NCBI RefSeq assembly: GCF_007290395.2
Contig: NZ_CP041656.2
Location: 4,836,001 to 4,900,000 of the forward strand
Length of the DNA stretch: 64,000 nucleotides
Direction: 5' to 3'
Source of the DNA: Bradyrhizobium cosmicum
GTDB lineage: Bacteria > Pseudomonadota > Alphaproteobacteria > Rhizobiales > Xanthobacteraceae
Below the pieces are notes generated by a model. The model was not told the DNA's origin and did not search any database. It worked only from the letters and a program-made list of their open reading frames with translations. Positions within the stretch are counted from its first letter, which is position 1, and each line of letters opens with the position of its first letter. The position numbers and the translations under genes were made by a program. Below are positions 33,131-41,792 of this stretch, in pieces.

Positions 33131-34183
33131 TCAGGCGGGACGATCCGGCACGTTGGCTTGGGCAAACGTCGCCATGCCGTTGTGAAGCGCACACGCCGAC
33201 CGCACCAGCGGCAGCGCGATGGCGGCGCCCGATCCCTCGCCGAGCCTGAGATCGAGGCTGATCAGCGGCTGCACGTCGAGCGCGCACAGCACCAGCCGAT
33301 GCCCCTGCTCCGCCGATTGATGCGACGGCAACAGGTATGGCTGGCACGACGGATTGAGCCGCGCCGCCGCAAGCGCCGCGACCGAGACGATGAATCCGTC
33401 GATCAATACTGGGATGCGGCGTTGCGCTGCCGCAATGATCGCGCCGCAGATCGCTGCGATCTCGAGGCCGCCGACCGCGCACAGGATTTTTTCGGGCGAG
33501 GCCCCGGCAACGCCATGGCGCGCAATCGCAGCGTCGATCACGCGCGCCTTGTGCGCGCGGCCGGCCGCATCGATGCCGGTACCGCTGCCCGCGATCTCCT
33601 CAGCGCTCACGCCGAGAAGGCTCGCGGCAATCGCCGCCGATGTCGTGGTGTTGCCGATGCCCATCTCGCCGAAGATCAGCAGATCAGGCTGGCTGACCCC
33701 GGCGCGCGCCACCGCGCGCTGGCCGGCTTCGAAGGCGAACGCCAGTTCGGCAGGCGTCAGCGCGGCTTGGACGCTGAAATCGCAGGTACCATGGCGCGGC
33801 TTGTCGGTGACGACGCCCGTCATCTCCCCCTGCGCCAGCGTGCCGGCATCGACCACCTCGAGGCTCGCGCCAAGCTCGCGCGCCAGCACGGAGATCGCGG
33901 CGCCGCCGGAGGCGAAATTCGCCATCATCGCGATGGTGACGGCTTGCGGATAGGCCGACACGCCCTGCGCGACGATGCCGTGATCGCCGGCGAAGACGAT
34001 GATCGGCACCCGCGCCGCACGCGGCTGCTCGGTCGCCTGCAGGCCCGCAAGCTCGATCGCGAGCTGTTCCAGCCGGCCGAGCGCACCGGTGGGCTTTGTC
34101 AGTTGCGCCTGCCGCGCGATCGCCGCCTCGCGGTGAACGGCGGAGACATCGGGGCACGTCTGATAGACCCATTCGGGAAGCAT
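33131..34183 (-). CDS. cobT: Nicotinate-nucleotide:dimethylbenzimidazole phosphoribosyltransferase
   Basis: A 350-residue enzyme that joins 5,6-dimethylbenzimidazole to the ribose phosphate of nicotinate mononucleotide, giving alpha-ribazole phosphate for the lower ligand (CobU in P. denitrificans naming). The family's PTGALGRLE start, FAGDHGIVAQGVSAYP, GEMGIGNTTTSAA and the catalytic Glu316 in RLGEGSGAA are all present. It is the last gene of the riboswitch-2 unit cbiM-cobF-cobT, 15 bp after cobF. Its product is consumed by CobS (53975-54757), and its base is supplied by BluB (54762-55394). Confidence 0.96.
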   Translation of the reverse strand: MLPEWVYQTCPDVSAVHREAAIARQAQLTKPTGALGRLEQLAIELAGLQATEQPRAARVPIIVFAGDHGIVAQGVSAYPQAVTIAMMANFASGGAAISVLARELGASLEVVDAGTLAQGEMTGVVTDKPRHGTCDFSVQAALTPAELAFAFEAGQRAVARAGVSQPDLLIFGEMGIGNTTTSAAIAASLLGVSAEEIAGSGTGIDAAGRAHKARVIDAAIARHGVAGASPEKILCAVGGLEIAAICGAIIAAAQRRIPVLIDGFIVSVAALAAARLNPSCQPYLLPSHQSAEQGHRLVLCALDVQPLISLDLRLGEGSGAAIALPLVRSACALHNGMATFAQANVPDRPA

Positions 34184-34198
34184 GCTGCCTCGCTTGGC

Positions 34199-34948
34199 TT
34201 ACGCCCTGCGCTTGAGAATGTAGCTGTCCATGATCCAGCCATGCCGCTCGCGCGCCTCCTGGCGCGCGGCCACGATGCGCGGGCCGACCTCAACCAGCGC
34301 GCCGGATAGAACGACCTGGTCGGGCATGCCGAGATAGGCGCCCCACCAGATCTGCAGGCCTTCGGGATCAAGCGACTGGAATGCGGTGCCGCCGTCGAGC
34401 ATCACCACCACGGTATCGACGCCCTGCGGCCAGCCACCCTCGCGCAAGCGGCGCCCCGTCGTGACCAGAAACGGTTCGCCGATGTCGTTGAGCGGCAGCG
34501 CATGGGCTGCGCACAGCGCCTGGATCGAGGTGATGCCGGGCACGACCTCAATTGTCGGCAAGGGAGTGAGTCGCCGTGCGATGCGCAACGAGGAATCGTA
34601 GAGCGAGGGATCGCCCCAGATCAGCAGCGCGACCTTGCCATCGCCTTCGAGATGACTCGCGATCGTCCGCGACCAGATCGCTGCAACCGCATCGTGCCAA
34701 TCGTCCACGCCCTTGCGGTAGTCCGCTTCACCGGCGTCGCGCACGGGCAGATCGAACTCGGCGATGCGCGTCTGGTCGTTGGTCAGAACGTTCGTGCAGA
34801 TCGTCCGCCTGAGATCGGCGAGATCGGATTTCGCGCTCCCCTTGCGCGGGATCAGGACGAGATCAGCCGCGTTGATGGCACGGATCGCGGCGCGCGTGAG
34901 CTGCTCGGGATCGCCGCAACCGATGCCTATCAGGGAGAGCGTGAGCAT
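34199..34948 (-). CDS. cobF: Precorrin-6A synthase (deacetylating), CobF
   Basis: A 249-residue SAM-dependent methyltransferase that methylates C1 of precorrin-5 with loss of the C20-derived acetyl group; it is specific to the aerobic pathway. The N-terminal SLIGIGCGDPEQLT loop and IRAINAADLVLIPRKG are CobF signatures, and LIWGDPSLYD and EVVPGITSIQA follow as in the tetrapyrrole methylase fold. It lies between cbiM (46 bp) and cobT. A CobF together with CobG indicates oxygen-dependent B12 synthesis. Confidence 0.95.
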   Translation of the reverse strand: MLTLSLIGIGCGDPEQLTRAAIRAINAADLVLIPRKGSAKSDLADLRRTICTNVLTNDQTRIAEFDLPVRDAGEADYRKGVDDWHDAVAAIWSRTIASHLEGDGKVALLIWGDPSLYDSSLRIARRLTPLPTIEVVPGITSIQALCAAHALPLNDIGEPFLVTTGRRLREGGWPQGVDTVVVMLDGGTAFQSLDPEGLQIWWGAYLGMPDQVVLSGALVEVGPRIVAARQEARERHGWIMDSYILKRRA

Positions 34949-34994
34949 CGCGAGTGCGAAGGGCGACCGCGATGGCCGCCCGTTCGCTTGTCTC

Positions 34995-35672
34995 TCAGGC
35001 CGCGTTGTGCAGGCGCGGGGTGACGAGGCCGGGCGCGGTGACGCCGCGCAGCGACTTCGCCAGCGCCAGCACCGCCAGATCAGCCAGCGGCTCGATCACG
35101 ATGACGAGCGCATAGGAGGCGGCGAAGGTCGCGATGTTGGCGAGATTGCTCATGGCAAAGCCGGAGCCATAGAGCGCCCAGAACGCGACCCAGCCGATCA
35201 CGCCGGCCTGGTAGGTCGTCGAAAGCGCCAGCGCCTGGCGATAGCTGAGATCGACATAGGCGGTGTTGCGCGAAATGATCCGCGCTGCAATCGCCTGGAT
35301 CCCAAACAGCGGCACCAGCAGCGTGGTGACGTTCATGCCGAATTGCGGCAAATCCGGCGGCTCGAAGAAGATGCCCTGGAACAGCAGACCGAAGGCGAGG
35401 CCGAGAGCTGCGGGGGCCGCCCCGAACAACAGGAACAAGGTCGAGCCGAGAATGAAGTGCACCTCGGAGACGCCGACCGGGAAGTGCGGCAGGATCTCGA
35501 AGAAGGTGAAGACAAGCGCGGTGGTGGCGAGGGTGCGCAACGCAAGCGAGCCGACGCCCTGCTCGCGCGCGGTCTCGACCGCGAGCTTCAGCGCAACACC
35601 GCAGGCGGCGATGCCTGTTGCGTAACTCAACACGAGCTTGGCGCCCGTCACGATCCCGGGTTCGATATGCAT
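34995..35672 (-). CDS. cbiM: Cobalt ECF transporter substrate-binding membrane protein, CbiM-like
   Basis: A 225-residue polytopic membrane protein beginning MHIEPG. In CbiM/NikM proteins the N-terminal amine and His2 bind the metal, and further histidines (here His63 and His72 in PHFPVGVSEVH) complete the site. Six or so hydrophobic segments follow. Normally CbiM works with CbiN, CbiQ and CbiO; none of these is recognisable in the window, so this looks like a solitary component. It is the first gene after cobalamin riboswitch 2, with AGGAAGGA before the ATG, which supports a role in cobalt supply. Confidence 0.88.
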   Translation of the reverse strand: MHIEPGIVTGAKLVLSYATGIAACGVALKLAVETAREQGVGSLALRTLATTALVFTFFEILPHFPVGVSEVHFILGSTLFLLFGAAPAALGLAFGLLFQGIFFEPPDLPQFGMNVTTLLVPLFGIQAIAARIISRNTAYVDLSYRQALALSTTYQAGVIGWVAFWALYGSGFAMSNLANIATFAASYALVIVIEPLADLAVLALAKSLRGVTAPGLVTPRLHNAA

Positions 35673-35721
35673 GGCTCAGATCCTTCCTGCCGTCACACCC
35701 GACGGCGTTGGCCTCAAAACA

Positions 35722-35912
35722 CGCACGGCCGGTCTCCTGGCTCGCGGCTCACTGGGTTCTCCGGCCTTCCCGAGCCTTGCGGCCCAGTGGCGGTTCGGAG
35801 TCCCTTACCGCTTACAGTCGCGGGGGCGGCTGGGGTTTGGGGCGCCGCAACTGGGTCCGCCCATCCCCATTCCCGATTATGCTCCGGCGCTTTGCGCCGC
35901 GTCGAGCACCAT
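35722..35912 (-). ncRNA. Cobalamin riboswitch 2 (upstream of cbiM-cobF-cobT)
   Basis: On the minus strand the leader shows GGTGCTCG, GGGAATGGGGATG, GCCCCCGCGACTGTAAGC, GCCACTGGG, GGGAAGGCC and the B12 box AGCCAGGAGACCGGCC (complement of 35727-35742). About 50 bases separate the box from the cbiM ATG and contain its Shine-Dalgarno, so translational control by sequestering that site is plausible. The 5' end lies about 60 bp from the 3' end of cobA. Boundaries are approximate. Confidence 0.93.
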
Positions 35913-35920
35913 GCATCTCC

Positions 35921-35950
35921 TGTGTGCCCCTTTCGCGGAGCCGGCGTCAA
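35921..35950 (-). promoter_or_regulatory. Possible promoter for riboswitch 2 leader
   Basis: TTGACG on the minus strand (35950-35945) is at the right distance upstream of the riboswitch, but the matching -10 (CACACA or GCACAC around 35922) is poor. Read-through from cobA could also feed this leader. Confidence 0.3.
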
Positions 35951-35973
35951 GGGGCGAGCGGCGGCCGGGGCGA

Positions 35974-36705
35974 TCATGACGGATAATCCCCTGCGAGCGC
36001 ACCGAACAGAATCACGGCCGCCGTCGACGCCGCGCCGCCGCGCGCAAGCTGCTCCGCCAGTTCGGCAATTGTGGTGCGGACCAGCCGCTCATCGGGGCGC
36101 CCGAGAGATTCAGCGAACAGCGCCGGAGTGCCTGGCGCCAGACCGTGCTCGATCAATTTCGCGACAAGCGCCGGAAAGGTGCGGCGGCCCATATAGACCA
36201 CGGTGGTCGCTTCGGGATCGGCCAGCGCCGCCCAGTTCAGGTTCTGGGGCAGCTCACCGGTGACGTCGGCCCCGGTGACGAACTGCACCCGGCGCGAGGT
36301 GTGGCGCCGGGTCAGCGGAATTCCGGCTTGCGCCGCAGCGACGCAGGCGGTGGTGACGCCGGGAATGATCTCGTAGCCGATGCCGGCCTCGCGCAGCGTC
36401 TCGATCTCCTCCTCGAGCCGGCCGAAAATGCCGGCATCGCCCGATTTCAGCCGCGCCACGCGGACGCCGGTCGCCGCATAGTCGACCAGCAGCCGGTTGA
36501 CGTGGTGCTGCTTGGTCGAGGCCCGCCCTGCCCGTTTGCCCACCGCGACGAGATTGGCGCCGGGACGGGCGAGATCGAGGATCGCGCCGGAAGCGAGATC
36601 GTCATAGAGCACGACGTCCGCCTCGCGCAGCCGCGCAACACCCTTCAGCGTGAGCAGCTCCGGATCGCCGGGGCCGGCGGAAATGAAAGTGACGAATCCG
36701 CTCAC
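35974..36705 (-). CDS. cobA: Uroporphyrinogen-III C-methyltransferase (SUMT)
   Basis: A 243-residue SAM-dependent enzyme that makes precorrin-2 from uroporphyrinogen III. It has the SAGPGDPELLTLKG loop, the VGKRAG motif, the GDAGIFGR segment, EIIPGVTTACVAAAQAGIPLTRR and VVYMGRR, as in single-domain SUMTs rather than CysG fusions. The ATG overlaps the cobB stop (ATGA). It is the last gene of cobL-cobE-cobM-cobB-cobA on the minus strand. Its product goes to CobI. Confidence 0.96.
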   Translation of the reverse strand: MSGFVTFISAGPGDPELLTLKGVARLREADVVLYDDLASGAILDLARPGANLVAVGKRAGRASTKQHHVNRLLVDYAATGVRVARLKSGDAGIFGRLEEEIETLREAGIGYEIIPGVTTACVAAAQAGIPLTRRHTSRRVQFVTGADVTGELPQNLNWAALADPEATTVVYMGRRTFPALVAKLIEHGLAPGTPALFAESLGRPDERLVRTTIAELAEQLARGGAASTAAVILFGALAGDYPS

Positions 36706-38012
36706 CGGTCCTCCGCGATCAGATGGAAGAACGTGCCGGTGGCGTGCCCCCGCCGCGAGCCGGTCTCGGCGATGACGGCGCCGGTAGCATCGTGCACGAC
36801 CGCGAGCGGCGTGTCCGGCTGCGCGAGAATCGTCGAATAGTGGAACTCGTGGCCGCGCAGCCGCGCGCCGACCTGATGCCCCGGCATCGGGCCAGCGAGC
36901 GCGGCGAGACGATAGCCCAGATGCATGCGGCGTTTGGCAAAGCTCGTCTCCAGGCCGAGCAGGCCCGTCATCTCATGGCGGATGCCGTCGGCATCGGTGA
37001 GGCCCTCGCCTAGCACCATATAGCCTCCGCATTCGCCGTGCACCGGCCGCGTCTCGGCGAACGCGCGCAAGCTGCTGCGAAAGCGCGCATTGGCCGCGAT
37101 CGTTCCCGCATGAAGCTCGGGATAGCCGCCGGGCAGCCAGCACACATCGGCGCTCGCGTCTGGCGCCTCATCGGCCAGCGGCGAGAACGGCTGGATTTCG
37201 GCGCCCGCCGCGCGCCAGGCTTCCAGCATGTGCGGATAGACGAAGGAGAACGCCGCGTCGCGCGCGATTGCGATGCGCTGGCCGGGCGGTGTTACGTTCA
37301 AACCATTCGCGGCGGGCTGCGGCGACCATGCCGCGGCCGATCGCAGCACCGCGTCGAGATCGACATGCTCGGCGACGAAGCGCGCCGCCTCGTCGATCAA
37401 CGTGCCGATCTCCGCCTGCTCCTCGGCCTGCACCAGGCCGAGATGCCGCTTCGGCAGGCTGATCTCGGCATGGCGGGGCAGCGCGCCGAACACGTTGATG
37501 CCGGCCTCGATCAGCGCATGCCGCACGAGGTTTTCGTGGCGCGGGCTGGCGATGCGATTGAGCACGACGCCGGCAAGGCGCACGCCGGGGCGATAGTCGC
37601 GAAGACCTGCGGCGATCGCTGCCGCCGTCTGAGCCTGCCCGGAAGGGTCGATCACCAGCAGCACGGGCCAGCCCAACATCTGCGCGATATCGGCGGTGGC
37701 GCCGGTGCCTGAGACACCGCGCGCAGCAACGCCGTCGAACAGACCCATCGAGCCTTCGGCAAGCACGACATCGGCGTCCGCACCGCGGCTAACGAGATGC
37801 GCGATCGTTGCCCGGTCCATCGCCCAACTGTCGACATTGACCGAGGCCCGTCCCGTCGCAGCGGCATGGAAGGCGGGGTCGATATAGTCCGGACCGCTCT
37901 TGAAGCACTGCACGTTCAAACCGCGATTGCGCCAGGCGCGCGCGAGCGCCAGCGTCAGCGTCGTCTTGCCGACGCCGGAGGCCGGCGCGGAGATGACGAG
38001 GCCGGCCGCCAT
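36702..38012 (-). CDS. cobB: Cobyrinate a,c-diamide synthase / hydrogenobyrinate diamide synthase
   Basis: A 436-residue ATP- and glutamine-dependent amidotransferase that amidates the a and c side chains; in the aerobic pathway the substrate is hydrogenobyrinic acid. The N-terminal SAPASGVGKTT P-loop and CFKSGPDYIDPAFH are followed by a triad-type glutaminase domain with the nucleophile Cys in VHGECGGYMVLGEG and a His in LRGHEFHYS. The ATG at 38010-38012 overlaps the cobM stop (TGATG); GTG at 38015 is possible. It lies between cobM and cobA. Confidence 0.95.
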   Translation of the reverse strand: MAAGLVISAPASGVGKTTLTLALARAWRNRGLNVQCFKSGPDYIDPAFHAAATGRASVNVDSWAMDRATIAHLVSRGADADVVLAEGSMGLFDGVAARGVSGTGATADIAQMLGWPVLLVIDPSGQAQTAAAIAAGLRDYRPGVRLAGVVLNRIASPRHENLVRHALIEAGINVFGALPRHAEISLPKRHLGLVQAEEQAEIGTLIDEAARFVAEHVDLDAVLRSAAAWSPQPAANGLNVTPPGQRIAIARDAAFSFVYPHMLEAWRAAGAEIQPFSPLADEAPDASADVCWLPGGYPELHAGTIAANARFRSSLRAFAETRPVHGECGGYMVLGEGLTDADGIRHEMTGLLGLETSFAKRRMHLGYRLAALAGPMPGHQVGARLRGHEFHYSTILAQPDTPLAVVHDATGAVIAETGSRRGHATGTFFHLIAEDR

Positions 38013-38794
38013 CACGACGCCTCCGGAAAGCGCGGCTCGGCGCCGACAGGCCGATAGCGGCGGTCGTAGTCGGCGGCATAGAGACGGCTCTCGTCAAAAT
38101 TGGCAGCGCCGAGCGTCTTGCCGACCAGGATGAGCGCGATGCGTTCCATCTCGCTTCCGACGGCGCGATCGAGCGTCGCCAGCGTGGCGCGGACGATGCG
38201 CTGGTCCGGCCAGCTCGCGCGCCAGACGATCGCGACGGGACAGTCCGCGCCGTAATGCGGCGTCAGCTCGGCGATGATCGTGTCGAGCAGATGGATCGAT
38301 AGATGGATTGCGAGCACCGCACCGGTCGCGGCGAATGCGGCGAGCTTCTCGCCCTCGGGCATCGCGCTGGCGCGGCCCGGCGTGCGCGTCAGCACCACCG
38401 TCTGTGCAAGGCCGGGCAGCGTGAGCTCAGTCTCCAGTGCGGCCGCAGCGGCCGAGAAGGACGGCACGCCCGGCGTGACCGTATAGGGAATCCCGAGGGA
38501 CCGCAGGCGACGAAGCTGCTCGCCCATCGCCGACCAGATCGAGAGATCGCCGGAATGCAGCCGCGCGACATCCTTGCCGTCCGCATGCGCGGCAGCGATC
38601 TCCGCGATGATGTCGTCGAGCGACAGCGGCGCGGTGTTGACGATGCGCGCACCGGGCGGGCAATGCGCCAGCACACCTTCGGGCACCAACGAGCCCGCAT
38701 AGAGGCAGACCGGACAGGCGGCGATCAGATCGCGGCCCCGCAGCGTCAACAGATCGGGGGCGCCCGGCCCAGCGCCGATGAAATGTACAGTCAT
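38012..38794 (-). CDS. cobM: Precorrin-4 C(11)-methyltransferase
   Basis: A 260-residue tetrapyrrole methylase that converts precorrin-4 to precorrin-5. [18 protein letters not shown] at the start, [27 protein letters not shown] and [21 protein letters not shown] are the CobM/CbiF signatures. The gene overlaps cobE by 4 bp and cobB by 1 bp, so all three are translationally coupled. Confidence 0.96.
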   Translation of the reverse strand: MTVHFIGAGPGAPDLLTLRGRDLIAACPVCLYAGSLVPEGVLAHCPPGARIVNTAPLSLDDIIAEIAAAHADGKDVARLHSGDLSIWSAMGEQLRRLRSLGIPYTVTPGVPSFSAAAAALETELTLPGLAQTVVLTRTPGRASAMPEGEKLAAFAATGAVLAIHLSIHLLDTIIAELTPHYGADCPVAIVWRASWPDQRIVRATLATLDRAVGSEMERIALILVGKTLGAANFDESRLYAADYDRRYRPVGAEPRFPEAS

Positions 38795-39159
38795 GCGCCG
38801 TCTCCTTCGGCGATCGCGGCGGTGGCGGTGCGGTCCTGCGAGACCACGCGCGTCGCGATCAGCCTCGCGCGAGGGCCAGCGGCCGCGAGCGCCGCGGCTT
38901 CGGCGACCGAGCCCGTGCCGAACTTTTCAACGACGAGACTTGACTGCGTCGGCGTATCGACACCGGCCAAGACATCGGCTGATACCGCCTTGATCGGTAC
39001 GCCGCATTCACGCGCGAGCTGCTTGAGCACCTCCGCATCAGCCTTGTCGCTGACGGTCGCCACCGCCGCAAGGCCTTCAGGGCCGCCGGCCGCCAGAAGA
39101 GCCTCGCGCAGCGAAGCCAGCGTGACATTCCGCTTGAACCCGAGTCCGGCGACCTTCAT
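38791..39159 (-). CDS. cobE: Cobalamin biosynthesis protein CobE (CbiG C-terminal-like)
   Basis: A 122-residue protein matching the C-terminal domain of CbiG ([19 protein letters not shown]; later [14 protein letters not shown] segment, [15 protein letters not shown]). In aerobic bacteria this occurs as the stand-alone protein CobE, which is required for cobalamin synthesis but whose exact step is not firmly established as far as I know. The ATG at 39157-39159 overlaps the cobL stop (ATGA), and the 3' end overlaps cobM. Confidence 0.92.
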   Translation of the reverse strand: MKVAGLGFKRNVTLASLREALLAAGGPEGLAAVATVSDKADAEVLKQLARECGVPIKAVSADVLAGVDTPTQSSLVVEKFGTGSVAEAAALAAAGPRARLIATRVVSQDRTATAAIAEGDGA

Positions 39160-40337
39160 CGAACCGCACTCCACTGCACCACCGGCCGTGCCGCCTCCCA
39201 CGACCGGAAGCGGCCGAGCGGCGCGGCATGCGCAATCTCGACCCGCATCAGCTCGCCGCCATGGCGCTGATGCAACTCGCCGAGCAGCGCTTCCGTTTCC
39301 AGCGTCACTGAATGAGCGACGAGGCGCGTACCGGGCGCGAGCAGCGACCAGACGGCATCGAACATTGCGCCATCGAGGCCACCGCCAATGAAGACGGCAT
39401 CCGGTGCCTCCAGCGCTGCAAGGGCCTCGGGCGCTTTTCCGGGGATGACGCTGACACGATGCGCCAATCCGAACGCCGCCGCATTGCTACGGATATTCGC
39501 GACACGATCCTCGCGCGCCTCGATGGCGGTCGCTGACCCGCCGCACAGCGCCCACTCCACCGAGATCGAGCCCGAGCCGGCGCCGATGTCCCACAGCCGT
39601 TCACCCGGGCGCGGCGCCAGCGCCGAGAGCGCGAGGGCGCGCACCGGCCGCTTGGAGATCTGGCCGTCGTGGACGAAGAGATCGTCCGGCAGTCCCGAGC
39701 TGCGAGGAATGCCCTGAGTTCCCCTCGCCAGCAGCGCGACCGCAACCAGTTTCTCCGAGAGATCATCTGCAAAGAGGTCGACGCGATGCTGGTCGATGCG
39801 TTCGCGTGGACCGCCAAGGGCCGCAAGAGTCCACAGGAGTGAAGGGCCCCATCCGCGCTCCGTCAGCCATTTCGCGAGATCGCCGATCGCCGCTGCGTCG
39901 CGCACCAGACAGATGATGCGTGCGTCTTTTGCGAGATGCGGCACCAGCCGCTCGAACGGGGCGGCATGAAGCCCAAGGCACGCGACCGATTCGAGACGCC
40001 AGCCAAGCCGGGCGGCAGCGAGCGAGAATGTCGAGGGACCGGGATACGCGATCCATTCGTCACTATGGAGCTTCTCGGCAAGACTCGCGCCGGCGCCGTA
40101 CCAGAACGGATCGCCCGAGGCGAGCACCGCGGTCGGCCGGCCACGGCAGCTCAGCACGATTTCCGCATCGAACGGCACCGGCCACGGACGACCACGCCCC
40201 GTCACGCCGGCAAGCGCCAGATGCCGCTCACCACCAAACACGGTTTCGGCATCCTCGAGCGCCTTTCGGCTTGCCTCGGACAGCCCGGCAAGGCCATCTT
40301 CGCCGATACCGATGATGGTCAGCCAGGGATCAGCCAT
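39156..40337 (-). CDS. cobL: Precorrin-6Y C5,15-methyltransferase (decarboxylating)
   Basis: A 393-residue fusion of a CbiE-like methylase domain (residues 1 to about 200: LTIIGIGEDGLAGLSEASRKAL, VLASGDPFWYGAG, YPGPSTFSLAAARLGW) and a CbiT-like domain (about 215-393: LWDIGAGSGSISVEWAL, FIGGGLDG). It methylates C5 and C15 and decarboxylates the C12 acetate of precorrin-6B. The start at 40335-40337 was chosen because MADPWLTIIGIG is the normal N-terminus. The divergent cobK start codon is only one base away, so its promoter and ribosome site lie inside cobK. Confidence 0.95.
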   Translation of the reverse strand: MADPWLTIIGIGEDGLAGLSEASRKALEDAETVFGGERHLALAGVTGRGRPWPVPFDAEIVLSCRGRPTAVLASGDPFWYGAGASLAEKLHSDEWIAYPGPSTFSLAAARLGWRLESVACLGLHAAPFERLVPHLAKDARIICLVRDAAAIGDLAKWLTERGWGPSLLWTLAALGGPRERIDQHRVDLFADDLSEKLVAVALLARGTQGIPRSSGLPDDLFVHDGQISKRPVRALALSALAPRPGERLWDIGAGSGSISVEWALCGGSATAIEAREDRVANIRSNAAAFGLAHRVSVIPGKAPEALAALEAPDAVFIGGGLDGAMFDAVWSLLAPGTRLVAHSVTLETEALLGELHQRHGGELMRVEIAHAAPLGRFRSWEAARPVVQWSAVR

Positions 40338-40338
40338 A

Positions 40339-41082
40339 ATGCGCGCCCTCATTCTGGGCGGAATTGCCGATGCGAGCCTGCTCGCCGCGGAGATCGCGCG
40401 CGCCGGCATCGATGCCGTCTATTCCTACGGCGGCCGCACCCGCGCGCCTGCCGATCAGCCGCTGCCGACCCGCATCGGCGGCTTTGGCGGCGTGAGCGGG
40501 CTTGCCGACTACATTCGCCGCGAAGGCATCACGCATGTGATCGACGCGACGCATCCCTTCGCTGCCGAGATGAGCCGAAACGCGGTCGCCGCATGCGCGG
40601 AAACCGGCACGCCGCTCATCGCGTTGGAACGCGCGCCATGGGTCAAGGCGTCTGACGACAACTGGATCGAGGTCGCTGACGTCAATGCGGCAGTCGCCGC
40701 GTTGCCCAACGCGCCGGCAAAAGTATTCTTGGCCATCGGCCGCCAGCACATCGCTCCGTTCGCGGCGAAGCCGCAGCACGCCTACACGCTGCGGTTCGTC
40801 GATCCGCCCGAAGCTTCCCTGCCGTTTCCAGCAGACGTGATCGTGTCGCGCGGACCATTCACCTTCGACGGCGAGTTGGGGATGATGCGCGCACGCGGCA
40901 TCGCCTGGATCGTCGCCCGCAATTCCGGCGGCAACGGTGCGCGCGCCAAGATCGACGCGGCCCGCATGCTCGGCCTGCCCGTGATCATGATCTCGCGGCC
41001 GCGATTGCCCGAACGGTTGCGGGTCGAGAGCGTGGCGGAGGTCATGCAGTGGCTCGGTCATCGGACCTGCCTCGGCGCATAG
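40339..41082 (+). CDS. cobK: Precorrin-6A reductase
   Basis: A 247-residue NADPH-dependent reductase converting precorrin-6A to 6B. ALILGGIADASLLA, GGFGGVSGLADYI, VIDATHPFAAEMSRNA, WIVARNSGG and KIDAARMLGLPVIMISRP are CobK/CbiJ signatures. The ATG at 40339 has AGGGA nine bases upstream, inside cobL; upstream in-frame starts at 40312/40315 also exist. It is the only plus-strand gene inside a long minus-strand cob run. Its 3' end overlaps cobJ by 25 bp and its start abuts cobL, so it is read through antisense by any cobJ-to-cobL transcript. Confidence 0.95.
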   Translation: MRALILGGIADASLLAAEIARAGIDAVYSYGGRTRAPADQPLPTRIGGFGGVSGLADYIRREGITHVIDATHPFAAEMSRNAVAACAETGTPLIALERAPWVKASDDNWIEVADVNAAVAALPNAPAKVFLAIGRQHIAPFAAKPQHAYTLRFVDPPEASLPFPADVIVSRGPFTFDGELGMMRARGIAWIVARNSGGNGARAKIDAARMLGLPVIMISRPRLPERLRVESVAEVMQWLGHRTCLGA

Positions 41083-41792
41083 ACCCAGCGGCCGACACGG
41101 CGCGTCCGCGAATTGCAGACAATCACGAGCGTACGCATGTCGGCCATCTCTGGCGTTGCGTCGTTCAGCCTCACGGTCTCGATTGTCTCGTCAGCGGCAC
41201 TGACCGCGCGGGCGAAGATCACCAGTTGCTCGCCGCAGCCGGCTTCCTTCAGCACGGCGAGCGCGCGGACAAATCCTTCCGGCCGGCTGGCCGAGCGCGG
41301 ATTGTACATCGCGATGGCAAAATCGGCTTCGGCGGCCAGCCGCAGACGCTTCTCGATCACCGTCCACGGCTTGAGATTGTCGGAGAGATTGATCGCGCAG
41401 AAATCATGCCCAAGCGGCGCCCCGGCGCGGGCGGCCGCCGCCAGCATCGCGGTGATGCCCGGCAGCACGCGAATGGGAAGCTCCCGCCATTGCGGCGCCT
41501 GTTCGAGCGCCTCGAACACGGCCGAGGCCATTGCAAAGACCCCGGGGTCGCCGGAGGACACGACCACGACCTGTCCGCCTTCGGCGGCAAGCCGCAGCGC
41601 CTCGCTCGCGCGTTGCAGCTCTTCGCGATTGTCAGATGGGCGCAAGTTGAGGCCGGCCCGCGGTGGCACGCGCGCGACATAGGGCGCATAACCCAGAATG
41701 TCGGTGGCAGCCGCGAGTGCGGCGGAAACCTCGGGCGTCACCAGGCCATCGCTGCCCGGCCCGAGGCCCGCGATGGTCAGCGTGCCCGTCAT
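41058..41792 (-). CDS. cobJ: Precorrin-3B C(17)-methyltransferase
   Basis: A 244-residue methylase that carries out C17 methylation and ring contraction to precorrin-4. LTIAGLGPGSDGLVTPEV, ILGYAPYVAR, VVVSSGDPGVFAMA, VLPGITAMLAAAARAGAPLGHDF, AMYNPRSASRP and CNSRTRRVG are CobJ/CbiH signatures. The ATG at 41790-41792 overlaps the cobI stop (ATGA); the frame is open 20 codons further. It is the last gene of the riboswitch-3 run on the minus strand and overlaps the convergent cobK by 25 bp. Confidence 0.96.
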   Translation of the reverse strand: MTGTLTIAGLGPGSDGLVTPEVSAALAAATDILGYAPYVARVPPRAGLNLRPSDNREELQRASEALRLAAEGGQVVVVSSGDPGVFAMASAVFEALEQAPQWRELPIRVLPGITAMLAAAARAGAPLGHDFCAINLSDNLKPWTVIEKRLRLAAEADFAIAMYNPRSASRPEGFVRALAVLKEAGCGEQLVIFARAVSAADETIETVRLNDATPEMADMRTLVIVCNSRTRRVGRWVYAPRQVR

